Shown piece by piece: positions 28,710 through 37,815 of a stretch of DNA of 64,000 bases. Each line of letters begins with the position of its first letter. The stretch's first letter is position 1. The DNA is from Arthrobacter glacialis (GTDB lineage Bacteria > Actinomycetota > Actinomycetes > Actinomycetales > Micrococcaceae). The position numbers were made by a program, and so were the translations under genes. The notes under the pieces are model-generated. The model saw only the letters and a list, made by a program, of their open reading frames with translations, did not search any database and was not told the origin of the DNA. The stretch covers positions 1-64,000 of the forward strand of contig NZ_PPXC01000002.1 of NCBI RefSeq assembly GCF_002909445.1. Direction: 5' to 3'.

Positions 28710-29228
28710 CTAGGGCTGGACCAGCTTGTGCTTGCGGGCCAACGCCACGTAGTTTTCGGCGTTTTCGCGAACGTGCTCTCGTTCCTCGGCGCTCAGTTCC
28801 CGGCGCACCTTGGCCGGAACACCCGCTACCAGGGAGCCCGGGGGAATGACGGCGCCTTCCAGAACCACCGCGCCACCTGCCACCAGGGAACCTGCCCCAA
28901 TGACGGCACCGTTCATGATGGTGGCGCTCATGCCAATCAGGCAGTCGTCCTCAATGGTGCACCCGTGGATGACGGCGCTGTGGCCCACACTGACACCGCT
29001 GCCAACGTGGGTGGGGAAGCCGGGGTCGGCGTGCAGCACCACATTGTCCTGCAGATTGCTGCCCGCACCGACGCTGATGGAGTTGGTGTCCCCGCGCATC
29101 ACCACACCGTAAAAGGCGCTGGCGTCAGCCCCCAGTGTGGCCTGGCCAATCAGAACTGCCGTGTGCGCAACGAACGCACTTTCATGCACTGTGGGGGTAA
29201 TGCCGTCAAAAGTGATCAGTTGATTCAT
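28710..29228 (-). CDS. Gamma carbonic anhydrase-like hexapeptide-repeat protein
   Basis: A 172-residue left-handed beta-helix protein built of hexapeptide repeats. The zinc-ligand pattern of the gamma class is present as His66 (VVLHADPG), His83 and His88 (VGHSAVIHG). Members form trimers in the cytosol. Many YrdA/PaaY-type relatives keep the three histidines but show weak or no CO2 hydration, or act as CoA-thioesterases, so carbonic anhydrase activity is probable but not proven. A C-terminal helix (EREHVRENAENYVALARKHK) packs against the beta-helix in relatives. The gene stands alone, divergent from davA. Confidence 0.88.
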   Translation of the reverse strand: MNQLITFDGITPTVHESAFVAHTAVLIGQATLGADASAFYGVVMRGDTNSISVGAGSNLQDNVVLHADPGFPTHVGSGVSVGHSAVIHGCTIEDDCLIGMSATIMNGAVIGAGSLVAGGAVVLEGAVIPPGSLVAGVPAKVRRELSAEEREHVRENAENYVALARKHKLVQP

Positions 29229-29437
29229 GGTGGATCCGTTCCAGGAGGCGGGCAGGCTGTTGCCAACGCACGCATTTGCACTCTTCTAGCCGATGGTACC
29301 CAATGCTGGCTTGCCGCAACGGGCAAATCGTCCCGTGAGCGCCGTTGGGTGGTGAGATTGCACCCACACTTTCTGGCGGCGGCGCCGCTACTGTGGAAGC
29401 TGAGGGAACAGCCCGGGCAAACCACTAAGGAGTAAAC

Positions 29438-30232
29438 ATGTTGTTGGCGTTGTTGCAGGCTAATGCCGTGCCGCTGGACATGGCGGGGAACCTTGCCGTC
29501 ATTGATGCAGCGGCCAGTGACGCTGCCGCCGCCGGCGCTGACCTCCTGCTCACACCTGAGCTGTTCGTGCCCGGCTACGATCCCGAACGCATTCACGCCG
29601 AATTTGAGCCCGGGCAGTTGCCGCGGCTTCGCCATGAGCTCGCCGATATTGCCAGAAATCATGGCATCGCCCTGGTCTACAGCCTCCCGCGAGTGGACGG
29701 CGCCCGCCTCAGTATCAGTGCCACACTGGTGGACGCCGCCGGCGCCGAGCTGCTGGACTACGGAAAAGTTCACCTCTTTGGCGACGCCGAGCGGGCGGCT
29801 TTCGTCGGCGCAACGGAAGCTCCCGGCGTCGTGCAGTTCAAGGACCTGTTTCTTTCGATAGTCATTTGCTACGACGTGGAATTCCCCGAGACAGTACGCG
29901 CGGCAGGCGTGCGCGGGGCCGACGTGGTGCTGGTCCCCACCGCCCTGGCGCACGGATTTGACGAAGTTCCGCAGGTTTTGGTGCGGGCCCGGGCGCTGGA
30001 AAACCATGTGGCGCTCGCCTACGCCAACCACTGCGGCGTGGAATCATCCGTGGCCTTTGGTGGCGGCAGCGTCATTGTCGGGGCCGACGGCGGATTCCTC
30101 GCCACCGCCGGGCCGGACGCCACACTGCTCTACGCCCAGCTCGACGCCGAAACCATCCGGTCCACCCGCAAGGACGTGCCCTACCTGTCCGAACGCCGCC
30201 CCGAACTCTACGCAGAGTGGGCCCGGCACTAG
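29438..30232 (+). CDS. davA: Nitrilase-superfamily amidase, probable 5-aminovaleramidase (DavA-like)
   Basis: A 264-residue carbon-nitrogen hydrolase with the catalytic triad Glu41 (LTPELF), Lys110 (DYGKVHLFG) and Cys144 (VICYDVEFPE). As remembered, the P. putida DavA sequence shares the start pattern (PLDxxGN), the K-HLFG context, the LVPTA stretch, VRARALEN and the PYLSERRPEL end, so this is more specific than a generic amidase call. DavA converts 5-aminovaleramide, the product of DavB, to 5-aminovalerate and ammonia. AAGGAG precedes the ATG. A DavB-like gene lies 4.5 kb downstream, with a permease, a racemase and a regulator between. Its stop overlaps that of the convergent pucR-type gene. 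Confidence 0.82.
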   Translation: MLLALLQANAVPLDMAGNLAVIDAAASDAAAAGADLLLTPELFVPGYDPERIHAEFEPGQLPRLRHELADIARNHGIALVYSLPRVDGARLSISATLVDAAGAELLDYGKVHLFGDAERAAFVGATEAPGVVQFKDLFLSIVICYDVEFPETVRAAGVRGADVVLVPTALAHGFDEVPQVLVRARALENHVALAYANHCGVESSVAFGGGSVIVGADGGFLATAGPDATLLYAQLDAETIRSTRKDVPYLSERRPELYAEWARH

Positions 30233-31842
30233 GGCGCAGGCGGGGAATACTGCAGGGCGATCCAGAGGTCCGCTCGGGTCTGTGCGTCGTTGAGGTCGCG
30301 GTCCAGCAGTTCAGCGACGACGCCAATCTGGCGCCGGACGCTGTTGCGGTGGAGCCCCAGCGCCTTGGCCGTGGCATCCCAGTTGCCGTTTTGCGCCAGC
30401 CAGCCGCGCAGCACGTCCAAGAGGGCGTCCTGGCGTTCAGGTTCCAGCAACGGTGCCAACACCTGCCCGGCCAGCATGGCCCCGGCTTCGCGGCCCAACA
30501 GCCCCGTCACGGACCACGTCACTGAATCCACCCGCAGGGTCTCCGCGGTGGCGCGTGCCCGGGCGCGCAGGGCACCCACTCGCTGATAGGCGGCTGGCAG
30601 GCTGTTTAGTTCCACGGGGTCGCCGATGACCAGCCGCCAGCCGAGGCGCTGCGCCTCGGCCACGGCGGCGTCGTCAACCTTCAGGCGTGTCACCGCGGCA
30701 AAGCCATATTCGGTGATCTCCACGAGCTTGGTGTCGAAGATGCGCCGCCACTGCAACAGCTCGCGTACGGGGGAGTCGGAGCTGCGCCACTGCGGCGCGT
30801 CCACATTGACGCCTTGGACCACGCGCATGGGCGCCGACCGGGTGGAGCCAAGACTTTGCGCCAGCAAGTCCTTGGCGGCCGACACTTCGCGGGCCGTGCC
30901 CGTGGCGAGCGTCTCCGGGTGCAGCAGCAACGCGGTGGCCAGCTGGCTGGGGGCCAGTGAGCCGCTGGTGCGTTGCCGGGAGAGCAACTCCAGCAGGCCG
31001 ACGGCGGAGGAGACAATGTTGTTGTGGGCCGGTGACAACCGTTCGGCCGAACCAATCACCAGGGCGCCAAGATTCACATCCCGGGTGCTGCGCAGCGGGT
31101 GCCCCACCACGGACTCGGATCCGGGTGAGGGGTAGCTGTCCAACTCCACGCGGGGGCCTGACCCGGAGAACAGCCGCTGTAGCAGCGGGCCAAGCGTCAC
31201 GACGTCGGCCGGGTTGCTTCCGGCGCGAGCCCGCACCTTCCCGTCGGCCCCCACCAGCACCGCCCAGCAAGGCACGCGCTGCACTAGGGTTCCCAAGACT
31301 TCCTGGTCCGGGCGGGGGGACAGCACCGAGCGCATGAGCATCCGGTTGGTCTCGGCGAGTTGGCGGAACACCTTGGCCGAATCGGACTCCAGAAGCTGGG
31401 CAAACTGCAGCCCGATGGCGGCGAACGGCACCGTGGGTGGCACCTCCACCAGTGTCAGCCCGTGGCGTCGGCAGGACGCTGCCAGGGCAGGCGGCACCTC
31501 ATGGTGGTACGGGGTCAAGCCAAACCCCAGGGCGCAGACCTTGGCCCCGGCCAGCCGCTCCACATAGGCGTCAATCGCATCCGCAGTCCCGCCCTCGCCC
31601 AGCAGGGGAAGCCCGGCAGTCAGGACAAACTCGCCGTCCATCAAATACGGCGTGGGGTCAGCCAGCTCGCTCGGCTCCACCCAGCGCAGGCGTGCCTGCA
31701 GATTGGCGTCGTGCAAAATGGTCAGCTCATCGGGCAGCTCCGCCAGGAACTGGGCCAGGGTGACAGAGCGGAACCGTGACTCCACTTCCTCATTGGACAG
31801 GGGAAGGGAACGGACCCGCTGGCCCTTGGTGTCAGCGGCCAT
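30229..31842 (-). CDS. PucR family transcriptional regulator
   Basis: A 537-residue regulator. The N-terminal PucR ligand-sensing domain covers about residues 25-150 (TLAQFLAELPDELTILHDAN at its start) and the C-terminal helix-turn-helix (HTH_30 type) reads NWDATAKALGLHRNSVRRQI. Such proteins usually control catabolism of purines, amino acids or polyamines in response to a metabolite. The open frame continues upstream but there it is antisense to the racemase codons; the ATG at MAADTKGQRVRS overlaps the racemase stop by 11 bp, which suggests translational coupling. By position it is the likely regulator of the surrounding lysine genes. Confidence 0.85.
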   Translation of the reverse strand: MAADTKGQRVRSLPLSNEEVESRFRSVTLAQFLAELPDELTILHDANLQARLRWVEPSELADPTPYLMDGEFVLTAGLPLLGEGGTADAIDAYVERLAGAKVCALGFGLTPYHHEVPPALAASCRRHGLTLVEVPPTVPFAAIGLQFAQLLESDSAKVFRQLAETNRMLMRSVLSPRPDQEVLGTLVQRVPCWAVLVGADGKVRARAGSNPADVVTLGPLLQRLFSGSGPRVELDSYPSPGSESVVGHPLRSTRDVNLGALVIGSAERLSPAHNNIVSSAVGLLELLSRQRTSGSLAPSQLATALLLHPETLATGTAREVSAAKDLLAQSLGSTRSAPMRVVQGVNVDAPQWRSSDSPVRELLQWRRIFDTKLVEITEYGFAAVTRLKVDDAAVAEAQRLGWRLVIGDPVELNSLPAAYQRVGALRARARATAETLRVDSVTWSVTGLLGREAGAMLAGQVLAPLLEPERQDALLDVLRGWLAQNGNWDATAKALGLHRNSVRRQIGVVAELLDRDLNDAQTRADLWIALQYSPPAP

Positions 31843-33007
31843 GGGTGTACACCCGCTGCAGTCTCGGGGCGATGCGGTTGATGATCTCGTCGCCATGGCT
31901 GTTGATGGCCGCGCCCCAGTCATCGGCGCTCGCCGCCCCCACCTCCGGATCGCCAAACAAAAGCGCCGTGTCACCGACCTTGACGCCGGTCTGGTGCCCC
32001 AGATCCACCATGAACTGGTCCATGCAGACCTTGCCGATGACCGGCACCTTGTGGCCGCCCACCATGACGATGCTGCTCCCTGAGATGCCCTTGGGAATGC
32101 CGTCGGCGTAGCCCAGCGGGATAAGCCCCAGATAGCGTGATTCGTGGGTGATGGCCCGGTGTTCGTAGCTGACACCCGTGCCCGCAGGGACATGCTTGAC
32201 CAGTACCACGGGAGCCGAAACGGACAATGCCGGGCGCAGGCTGAAGTCGGCCGGGTCAAGGTGCTCGGCAGGAGAAAGACCGTACATGGCAAGGCCGGCA
32301 CGCACCATGTCGAAATGGAATTCGGGCCTCGCCAGGATGTTCGCCGAACTGGAGACGTGCCGCAACGTTGGCGTCAGCCCGACGTCGTGCGCCTCCTGGA
32401 CCGCTTCCTCAAAGTCCGCCACGGCGGCCGTGTTGGCCGGGTGCGCCGGGACATCGGCCCAGGCGAGGTGTGTCCACACCCCGCGGACGGACACGGCGCC
32501 GGTGAGTTCCGCCGCACGCGCCGCGGCCACCAGGGCGGGCCAGTCCTCACGGCGGGCGCCACCACGACTGAGGCCGCTGTCCAGCTCAAGATGGATGAAC
32601 GCCGTCCGGCCCAAAGCGTGCGCGGTCCCGGCCACAACTTCCAGCTGGGCCACACTGCCCAGGGACACATCGATGTCATGCTGCACGGCGTCCGTGATGG
32701 CGCCACCGGATGAGGTGGCTAGGTAGAGCCAGGCCAAAATGGGGGTGGTGATGCCATCGCGCCGCAGGGTCAGGGCCTCCGATAACTGGGCTGTCCCCAG
32801 CCAGTCGGCGCCGGCGGCCACGGCGGAGCGTGCCGTTTCCAGCAGGCCGTGGCCATAGGCGTTTCCCTTGACGACTGCCATGAAATGCGGGGCTGTGGTG
32901 TGAGCGCGTAAGATGCGTACGTTGTGCTCTATGGCGTCCAGGTCAACGCTGACCGTGCCGGTGATGAGTTCCGAGGAGCCGGGAACGGTTGGTGCGTTTA
33001 GTCTCAT
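31832..33007 (-). CDS. alr: Alanine racemase family protein (possibly lysine racemase)
   Basis: A 391-residue fold-type III PLP enzyme. The PLP lysine is Lys47 in MAVVKGNAYGHG, and the second-base region reads GVSYEHRAITHES, with the active-site loop GKVCMDQFMVDLG. Alanine racemases interconvert L- and D-alanine for the cell wall, but this copy is not with the usual cell-wall or tsa genes. It is coupled to a PucR-type regulator in the lysine locus, so racemisation of lysine or a broader substrate is a fair alternative. I start at the ATG of MRLNAPTV because the upstream extension (from a GTG) does not resemble the family. No strong ribosome binding site at either. Confidence 0.85.
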   Translation of the reverse strand: MRLNAPTVPGSSELITGTVSVDLDAIEHNVRILRAHTTAPHFMAVVKGNAYGHGLLETARSAVAAGADWLGTAQLSEALTLRRDGITTPILAWLYLATSSGGAITDAVQHDIDVSLGSVAQLEVVAGTAHALGRTAFIHLELDSGLSRGGARREDWPALVAAARAAELTGAVSVRGVWTHLAWADVPAHPANTAAVADFEEAVQEAHDVGLTPTLRHVSSSANILARPEFHFDMVRAGLAMYGLSPAEHLDPADFSLRPALSVSAPVVLVKHVPAGTGVSYEHRAITHESRYLGLIPLGYADGIPKGISGSSIVMVGGHKVPVIGKVCMDQFMVDLGHQTGVKVGDTALLFGDPEVGAASADDWGAAINSHGDEIINRIAPRLQRVYTHGR

Positions 33008-33124
33008 GGACACAGCGTACAGGACGTTTTGCACTCCAATGAGATGCGCATCACAGGAATAGTGTTGAGGAACTTGCACAGCATTACCTGCACTCGCAGG
33101 ACCACACAGAATGGGATTTAGAGA

Positions 33125-34696
33125 ATGTCACTACGTGATCAGCCCAGCCCGCAGTCAGTGTCGACTGCAACCGCCGGGGGTCCGCACGGAAGCAGGCCAG
33201 CCGTTGGCCTGGGGCGGCAACTGCTGCGCCGCAAGCCCCTGGGGCAGATGCTCCATGAAGCCGAGACTGGCTCCGGCGGCCGGAAATTGGTCCGTAGCTT
33301 TGGCGTCTTCCAATTGACCATGATCAGTGTGGGAGCCACGCTGGGAACCGGCATCCTGGTGATTCTTGGTGATTCCGTGCCTCTGGCCGGGCCCGCCGTG
33401 TTCATCTCCTTCCTGATTGCTGGCATCGCCGCACTGCTCTCCGCCGTGTCGTACGCGGAAATGGCGGGCATGGTGCCGGCGGCAGGATCCAGCTACTCCT
33501 ACACCTACGTCACCCTGGGTGAGGGCATGGCCTGGATCTGCGGTTGGTGCCTGGTGCTCGAATACGCGGTCTCGGTGGCCGCCGTGTCCGTTGGGGCCGG
33601 TCAATACATCAACGAATCCTTGGCCGCCTTTGGCTGGGCGCTGCCGGACGCCATCTCCCAGCCGCCCGGAGCCGGTGGTTTGCTGAACCTGCCAGCCATG
33701 GCCATTGTGTTGCTGTCCATGGTTTTGCTGATTCGAGGTGCCAAGGAAAGTGCCTGGGTCAACACGGCCATTGTGATCGTCAAGATCGCGATCCTGCTGT
33801 TCTTCTGCGCCATTGCTTTCAGCGCCTTCTCCATAGGAAACTTGAGCCCGCTCATGCCCATGGGCGCCGCAGGCGTCTCCGCCGCAGCATCCCGGGTGTT
33901 CTTCTCCTATATAGGGTTCGACGCCGCTTCCACCGCCGGCGAGGAAGCCAAAAACCCGCAGCGTGATCTGCCCCGGGCCATCATGCTGTCCATGATCATC
34001 GTGACCACCTTGTATGTGCTGGTGGCTGTGGCCGCCGTCGGCGCCCGCGAATGGACCTGGTTCGACGGAACCCAGGCGGCCCTGGTGCAGATCCTGCTGG
34101 AAGTCACGCACCAGCCGTGGATTGCCCTGGTGTTCTCCGTGGGCGCCGTGCTGGCCATTGCCAGCATTGTCTTGACAGTGCTGTACGGCCAGACCCGCAT
34201 CCTGATGTCCATGTCCCGGGACGGGCTGGTGCCCAAAATATTTGGCCGGATCTCCGAAAAGCGCGGCACTCCCGTGGCCGGCACCTTGATTGTGGGCATC
34301 GTGGTGGCGCTGACGGCGGGGCTGGTCCCGCTCGGTGCCCTGGCCGACGCCACCAGCATCGGCACCCTGTTCGCCTTTGCCCTGGTCAACATTGCCGTGA
34401 TCTACCTGCGCCGCAACCGTCCCGAGCTCAAACGCAGCTACAAGGTGGCGTTCTACCCCGTGACCCCCATTCTGGGCGCGCTCATGTGCATCTACTTGAT
34501 GGTCAACCTGGGCGGCCACACCTGGGTGGTGTTCCTCGCATGGATGATGGTGGGGTTGCTGGCATACTTTGGCTACGGCCGCCGCCATTCCAAGGTGGCA
34601 GCCCTGTCCGAGGACGAATACCAAGAACTCTCCACCCGCAGCATTGAGACGGACAGCGCTCCCTCCGAGGACACCAACACCGTGAAGGCACCGTAA
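33125..34696 (+). CDS. APC superfamily amino acid permease, probable lysine/cationic amino acid importer
   Basis: A 523-residue permease with about 12 helices. The unwound first helix carries SVGATLGTGILVILG, and helix 6 shows RVFFSYIGFDAASTAGEEAKNPQRDLP, the pattern of the cationic amino acid transporter (CAT/YfnA) group. A polar N-terminus of about 55 residues and a charged C-terminal tail are cytoplasmic. It is 2 bp upstream of the davB-like gene in the same direction, so both are probably made from one transcript. Lysine is the expected substrate by context. The start has a weak site (TTTAGAGA). Confidence 0.85.
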   Translation: MSLRDQPSPQSVSTATAGGPHGSRPAVGLGRQLLRRKPLGQMLHEAETGSGGRKLVRSFGVFQLTMISVGATLGTGILVILGDSVPLAGPAVFISFLIAGIAALLSAVSYAEMAGMVPAAGSSYSYTYVTLGEGMAWICGWCLVLEYAVSVAAVSVGAGQYINESLAAFGWALPDAISQPPGAGGLLNLPAMAIVLLSMVLLIRGAKESAWVNTAIVIVKIAILLFFCAIAFSAFSIGNLSPLMPMGAAGVSAAASRVFFSYIGFDAASTAGEEAKNPQRDLPRAIMLSMIIVTTLYVLVAVAAVGAREWTWFDGTQAALVQILLEVTHQPWIALVFSVGAVLAIASIVLTVLYGQTRILMSMSRDGLVPKIFGRISEKRGTPVAGTLIVGIVVALTAGLVPLGALADATSIGTLFAFALVNIAVIYLRRNRPELKRSYKVAFYPVTPILGALMCIYLMVNLGGHTWVVFLAWMMVGLLAYFGYGRRHSKVAALSEDEYQELSTRSIETDSAPSEDTNTVKAP

Positions 34697-34698
34697 CC

Positions 34699-36348
34699 AT
34701 GACTGACGCAATCACCATGCTCAACCCTGATTTCCCGTTCAGCTACGACCACTACCTGGCGCACCCCGCCGGCTTGGGCAGCGTCCCGGCGCAGGCCCAC
34801 GGTACCGAGGTTGCCGTTATCGGGGCCGGGCTGTCCGGTCTGGTGGCCGCCTACGAACTCATGAAGATGGGGCTCAAGCCCGTCATTTTTGAGCCCGAAC
34901 AAATCGGCGGACGGCTGCGCACAGCCAGTTTCCCGGGGGCGCCGGAAGTTACCGCGGACCTGGGCGGGATGCGCTTCCCGGTCTCCGGACGCGCCTTCTA
35001 CCACTATGTGGACCAGATGGGACTGGCGAGCGAGGAGTTCCCCAACCCGCTCTCCGGGGCAACCTCCAGCACGGTCATTGAACTGACCGGCGAATCCCAC
35101 TATGCGGTCACCGAGGCGGACCTCCCGGAGTTCTTCCACGAAGTGGCCCGGGCCTGGCGAGCTTCCGTGAATGACGGCGCCGCGTTCGCCCAGATGCAAG
35201 AAGCCATCCGGGTGCGGGACACCAAAACCATCAAGGAAATCTGGAACGCCCTGGTGCCAGCCCTGGATGAGCAAACCTTCTACGGTTTCATTGCCGCCAG
35301 CGAAGCCTTCAAAAAGGCCGGCTTCGGCCACCGCGAGGCCTTTGGACAGGTGGGCTTCGGTACGGGCGGCTGGGACACCGACTTCCCCAACTCGATCCTG
35401 GAGATCCTCCGGGTGGTCTACACCGACGCCGACGACGGCCACCGCAGCATCGCCGGCGGCGCGCAAAGGCTCCCCGAGGCACTGTGGGAGGACGCGCCGT
35501 CGGGCATGGAGCACTGGCCTGAAGGGACCTCGCTGAAGTCACTGCACGCCGGATCCCCGCGCGGTGGTGTGGCCAAGATTGCCCGTGCGGAGGACGGCTC
35601 GCTGGAAATTACCGAGCGCTGGGGCAAGACGCACCGTTTCCCCGTCGTGATCAGCACCTGCCAGTCGTGGCTGCTCTCCACCCGCATCAATACGGAGGAA
35701 TCGCTGTTTGCCGCGCCCATGTGGACGGCCATTGAACGTTCGCACTACATGCAGTCCTCCAAGACCTTTGTCATGGTGGACAGGCCGTTCTGGAAGGATA
35801 TTGATCCGGAGACGGGCCGTGAGGTCATGTCCATGACCCTGACCGACCGGCTCAACCGTGCCACCTACCTGCTGGACAACGGCCCCGATGCGCCCGCCGT
35901 CATCCTGCTTTCCTACACCTGGAACGACGACGCGCTGAAGTGGCTCTCGCTCTCGGCTGAGGAGCGGGTGGAGCTGATGCTGCACTCGCTGGCCCAGATC
36001 TACCCGAACGTGGACATTGCCTCACACATTGTGGGGGCGCCCATTACGGTGTCCTGGGAGGCTGACCCGAACTTCATGGGTGCGTTCAAGGCCAACCTGC
36101 CCGGCCACTACCGTTACCAGCAGCGGCTGTTCACGCATTTTGACCAGGCGGAGCTGCCCGAAAGCCAGCGGGGCATCTTCCTGGCCGGCGACGACGTCTC
36201 CTGGACGGCGGGATGGGCCGACGGCGCCGTCACCACCGCGCTGAACGCCGTGTGGGGTGTGGTCAAGCACCTGGGCGGCAGCTCGGCACCGGAAAATCCC
36301 GGCCCGGGGGAGCTGTTGGCCGAGATCGGGCCGATGTCCCTGGACTGA
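34699..36348 (+). CDS. davB: L-lysine 2-monooxygenase (DavB-like flavoprotein)
   Basis: A 549-residue FAD amine oxidase-fold enzyme. The dinucleotide motif AVIGAGLSGLVAAYELMKMG begins near residue 39, and GGRLRTASF plus DLGGMRFPVSGRAFYHYVDQ follow. Long stretches such as HREAFGQVGFGTGGWD, MQSSKTFVMVDRPFWKD and FLAGDDVSWTAGW match the P. putida lysine 2-monooxygenase as I remember it, over the full length. The enzyme uses O2 to turn L-lysine into 5-aminovaleramide, CO2 and water. Tryptophan 2-monooxygenase is the closest alternative. It lies 2 bp after the permease. The downstream 5-aminovalerate transaminase and glutarate semialdehyde dehydrogenase (DavT, DavD) are not in the window. Confidence 0.88.
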   Translation: MTDAITMLNPDFPFSYDHYLAHPAGLGSVPAQAHGTEVAVIGAGLSGLVAAYELMKMGLKPVIFEPEQIGGRLRTASFPGAPEVTADLGGMRFPVSGRAFYHYVDQMGLASEEFPNPLSGATSSTVIELTGESHYAVTEADLPEFFHEVARAWRASVNDGAAFAQMQEAIRVRDTKTIKEIWNALVPALDEQTFYGFIAASEAFKKAGFGHREAFGQVGFGTGGWDTDFPNSILEILRVVYTDADDGHRSIAGGAQRLPEALWEDAPSGMEHWPEGTSLKSLHAGSPRGGVAKIARAEDGSLEITERWGKTHRFPVVISTCQSWLLSTRINTEESLFAAPMWTAIERSHYMQSSKTFVMVDRPFWKDIDPETGREVMSMTLTDRLNRATYLLDNGPDAPAVILLSYTWNDDALKWLSLSAEERVELMLHSLAQIYPNVDIASHIVGAPITVSWEADPNFMGAFKANLPGHYRYQQRLFTHFDQAELPESQRGIFLAGDDVSWTAGWADGAVTTALNAVWGVVKHLGGSSAPENPGPGELLAEIGPMSLD

Positions 36349-36361
36349 GCGCCGCCGGGCC

Positions 36362-37348
36362 CTACCAGCGGGGGTGGATGTCCGTGCGCAGCAGCTCGTT
36401 GTAAAGGTCTCGGACTCCCTGGTTGAAATCCGCACTGAGGCCACCCAGGGTCCCGGCGGCCGCATTGGCCCTGGCTTGGGCGGTGGACCGGGCGCCGGGG
36501 ATGACTGTGCTGACGCCGTCACATTGGGCCACCCAGGCAAGGGCGGCCTGCGCCGTCGTCGGCCCGTCCAAATCCTTGGCGAGCCGGGCAAAGCGTTCGG
36601 CGGCCTGAAGCCCCACGGCGTAGTCGACGCCGGAGAATGTCTCGCCAACGTCAAAGTGGCTGCCGTCGCGGTTGTAGTTTCGGTGATCGTTGTCCGGAAA
36701 CGTGGTGGCGGGGGTGTATTTGCCTGTGAGCAGGCCACTGGCGAGCGGGACGCGGGCAATAATGCCAACCCCGGCCTCCAGTGCTGCTGGCAGCACCGCA
36801 TCCAACGGTTTGAGCCGGAACGCGTTGATGATGATCTGGATTGTAGCCACGTTGGGCCGCGTGATCGCCGCAAGGGCCTGATCGCAGGTCTCCACGCTCA
36901 GCCCGTAGTTGGCGATGGCGCCCTCGGCAACCAGCGTGTCTAGGGCGTCATAGACCTCATCCGAGGTGACGACGGCCGTGGGTGGGCAGTGCAATTGGAC
37001 CAAGTCCAGCGTTTCCACGCCGAGGTTTCTGCGGGAGCGCTCGGTCCAGGCACGGAAATTCTCCAGCACATAGTTTTCCGGCATTTGTTCCAGGCGGCGG
37101 CCCATTTTCGTGGCGACGGTAATGCCGGTGCCGTGGTCGCGCAAGAATTTGCCAATGACTTGTTCGCTGCGGCCATCGCCATAAACATCGGCGGTGTCGA
37201 AAAATGTCACACCCGCGTCTGCTGATGCGGCCAGGACAGCCAAGGCGTCGGCTTCGCTGACGTCGCCCCAGTCGGCACCCAGCTGCCAAGTTCCCAGCCC
37301 GACGGCGGACACAGTGCGATTCGTTTTGCCCAACACATGAGTTTGCAT
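36362..37348 (-). CDS. Aldo/keto reductase
   Basis: A 328-residue TIM-barrel NADPH-dependent reductase. The catalytic tetrad is visible as Asp51 and Tyr56 (FFDTADVYGDG), Lys81 (VATKMG) and His120 (LVQLHCPP). The cofactor-binding end has VIPGARS. The pattern belongs to the AKR11/YhdN or YccK type group. The carbonyl substrate cannot be predicted. Its start is separated from the NRAMP-like gene by a divergent gap that contains a 91-bp tandem repeat, and its end is only 13 bp from the davB stop. Confidence 0.9.
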   Translation of the reverse strand: MQTHVLGKTNRTVSAVGLGTWQLGADWGDVSEADALAVLAASADAGVTFFDTADVYGDGRSEQVIGKFLRDHGTGITVATKMGRRLEQMPENYVLENFRAWTERSRRNLGVETLDLVQLHCPPTAVVTSDEVYDALDTLVAEGAIANYGLSVETCDQALAAITRPNVATIQIIINAFRLKPLDAVLPAALEAGVGIIARVPLASGLLTGKYTPATTFPDNDHRNYNRDGSHFDVGETFSGVDYAVGLQAAERFARLAKDLDGPTTAQAALAWVAQCDGVSTVIPGARSTAQARANAAAGTLGGLSADFNQGVRDLYNELLRTDIHPRW

Positions 37349-37381
37349 GGCCCCAGCCTAGCCACTTCGGCTGCCGCCTTG

Positions 37382-37694
37382 GCTATGCGCATCGCCAGCA
37401 GCCAGCGGGGCGCAGCTGTGACACTGGCGCAGCGTTCGGTCTCAGTAGTGCGTATGAGCAAAGTGATGGTTAGCTATGCGCATCGCCAGCTGCCAGCGAG
37501 GCGCAGCTTTGACACTGGCGCCACGGGTGGTCTCAGCAGTGCGCATGAGCAAAGTGATGTTTGGCTATGCGCATCGCCAGCTGCCAGCGAGGCGCAGCTG
37601 TGACACTGGCGCTGCGCCCGGTCTCCGCAGTGCGCTTGGGCAACGTGGTGTTTGGCTATGCGCAGCGTTCTGTCTCAGCAGTGCGCATGGGCGG
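37382..37694. repeat. 91-bp tandem repeat, three full copies and one deleted copy
   Basis: Units start with GCTATGCGCATCGCCAG at 37382, 37473 and 37564; a fourth, starting at 37655, lacks about 40 bp between two GCGC stretches. The spacing is exactly 91 bp each time. Each full unit contains CGCCAG...CTGGCG, a short inverted repeat, and an ATGCGCAT palindrome. Since 91 is not divisible by three, the reading frame shifts in each copy, so it is not coding. It occupies the divergent gap before the 5-oxoproline transporter gene. Confidence 0.92.
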
Positions 37695-37717
37695 AGACAT
37701 TGGCCCAAATTTACGGA

Positions 37718-37754
37718 ATTGTTCAACAATGCCTTGCCTAAATTGTTCAACAAC
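37718..37754. promoter_or_regulatory. Two GntR-type operators before the NRAMP-like gene
   Basis: ATTGTTCAACAAT (37718-37730) is a perfect 13-bp palindrome, and ATTGTTCAACAAC (37742-37754) differs at one end base. Centres are 24 bp apart. They fit the TNGTNNNACNA pattern known for FadR-subfamily GntR regulators. The same palindrome lies before pxpA, and a FadR-type regulator is encoded between the two operons. Confidence 0.7.
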
Positions 37755-37815
37755 CTGTAGTGTTCCTTGGGATACTTCCTGTGACTCCGGTCACCCAATT
37801 TGGATGGATGGAACC

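Noticed and set aside
33155-34711. Long antisense frame across the APC permease gene
   Set aside because: The translation is His/Gly/Gln-rich shadow sequence; the plus strand encodes a typical permease with the expected helices.
37382-37694. Repeat array as a CRISPR
   Set aside because: The units are contiguous 91-bp tandem copies with no unique spacers and no cas genes nearby.
37561-37815. N-terminal extension of the NRAMP-like gene into the tandem repeats
   Set aside because: The frame is open, but the 91-bp repeats shift frame from copy to copy and the two operators would lie inside the coding region; the ATG further down has a ribosome binding site.
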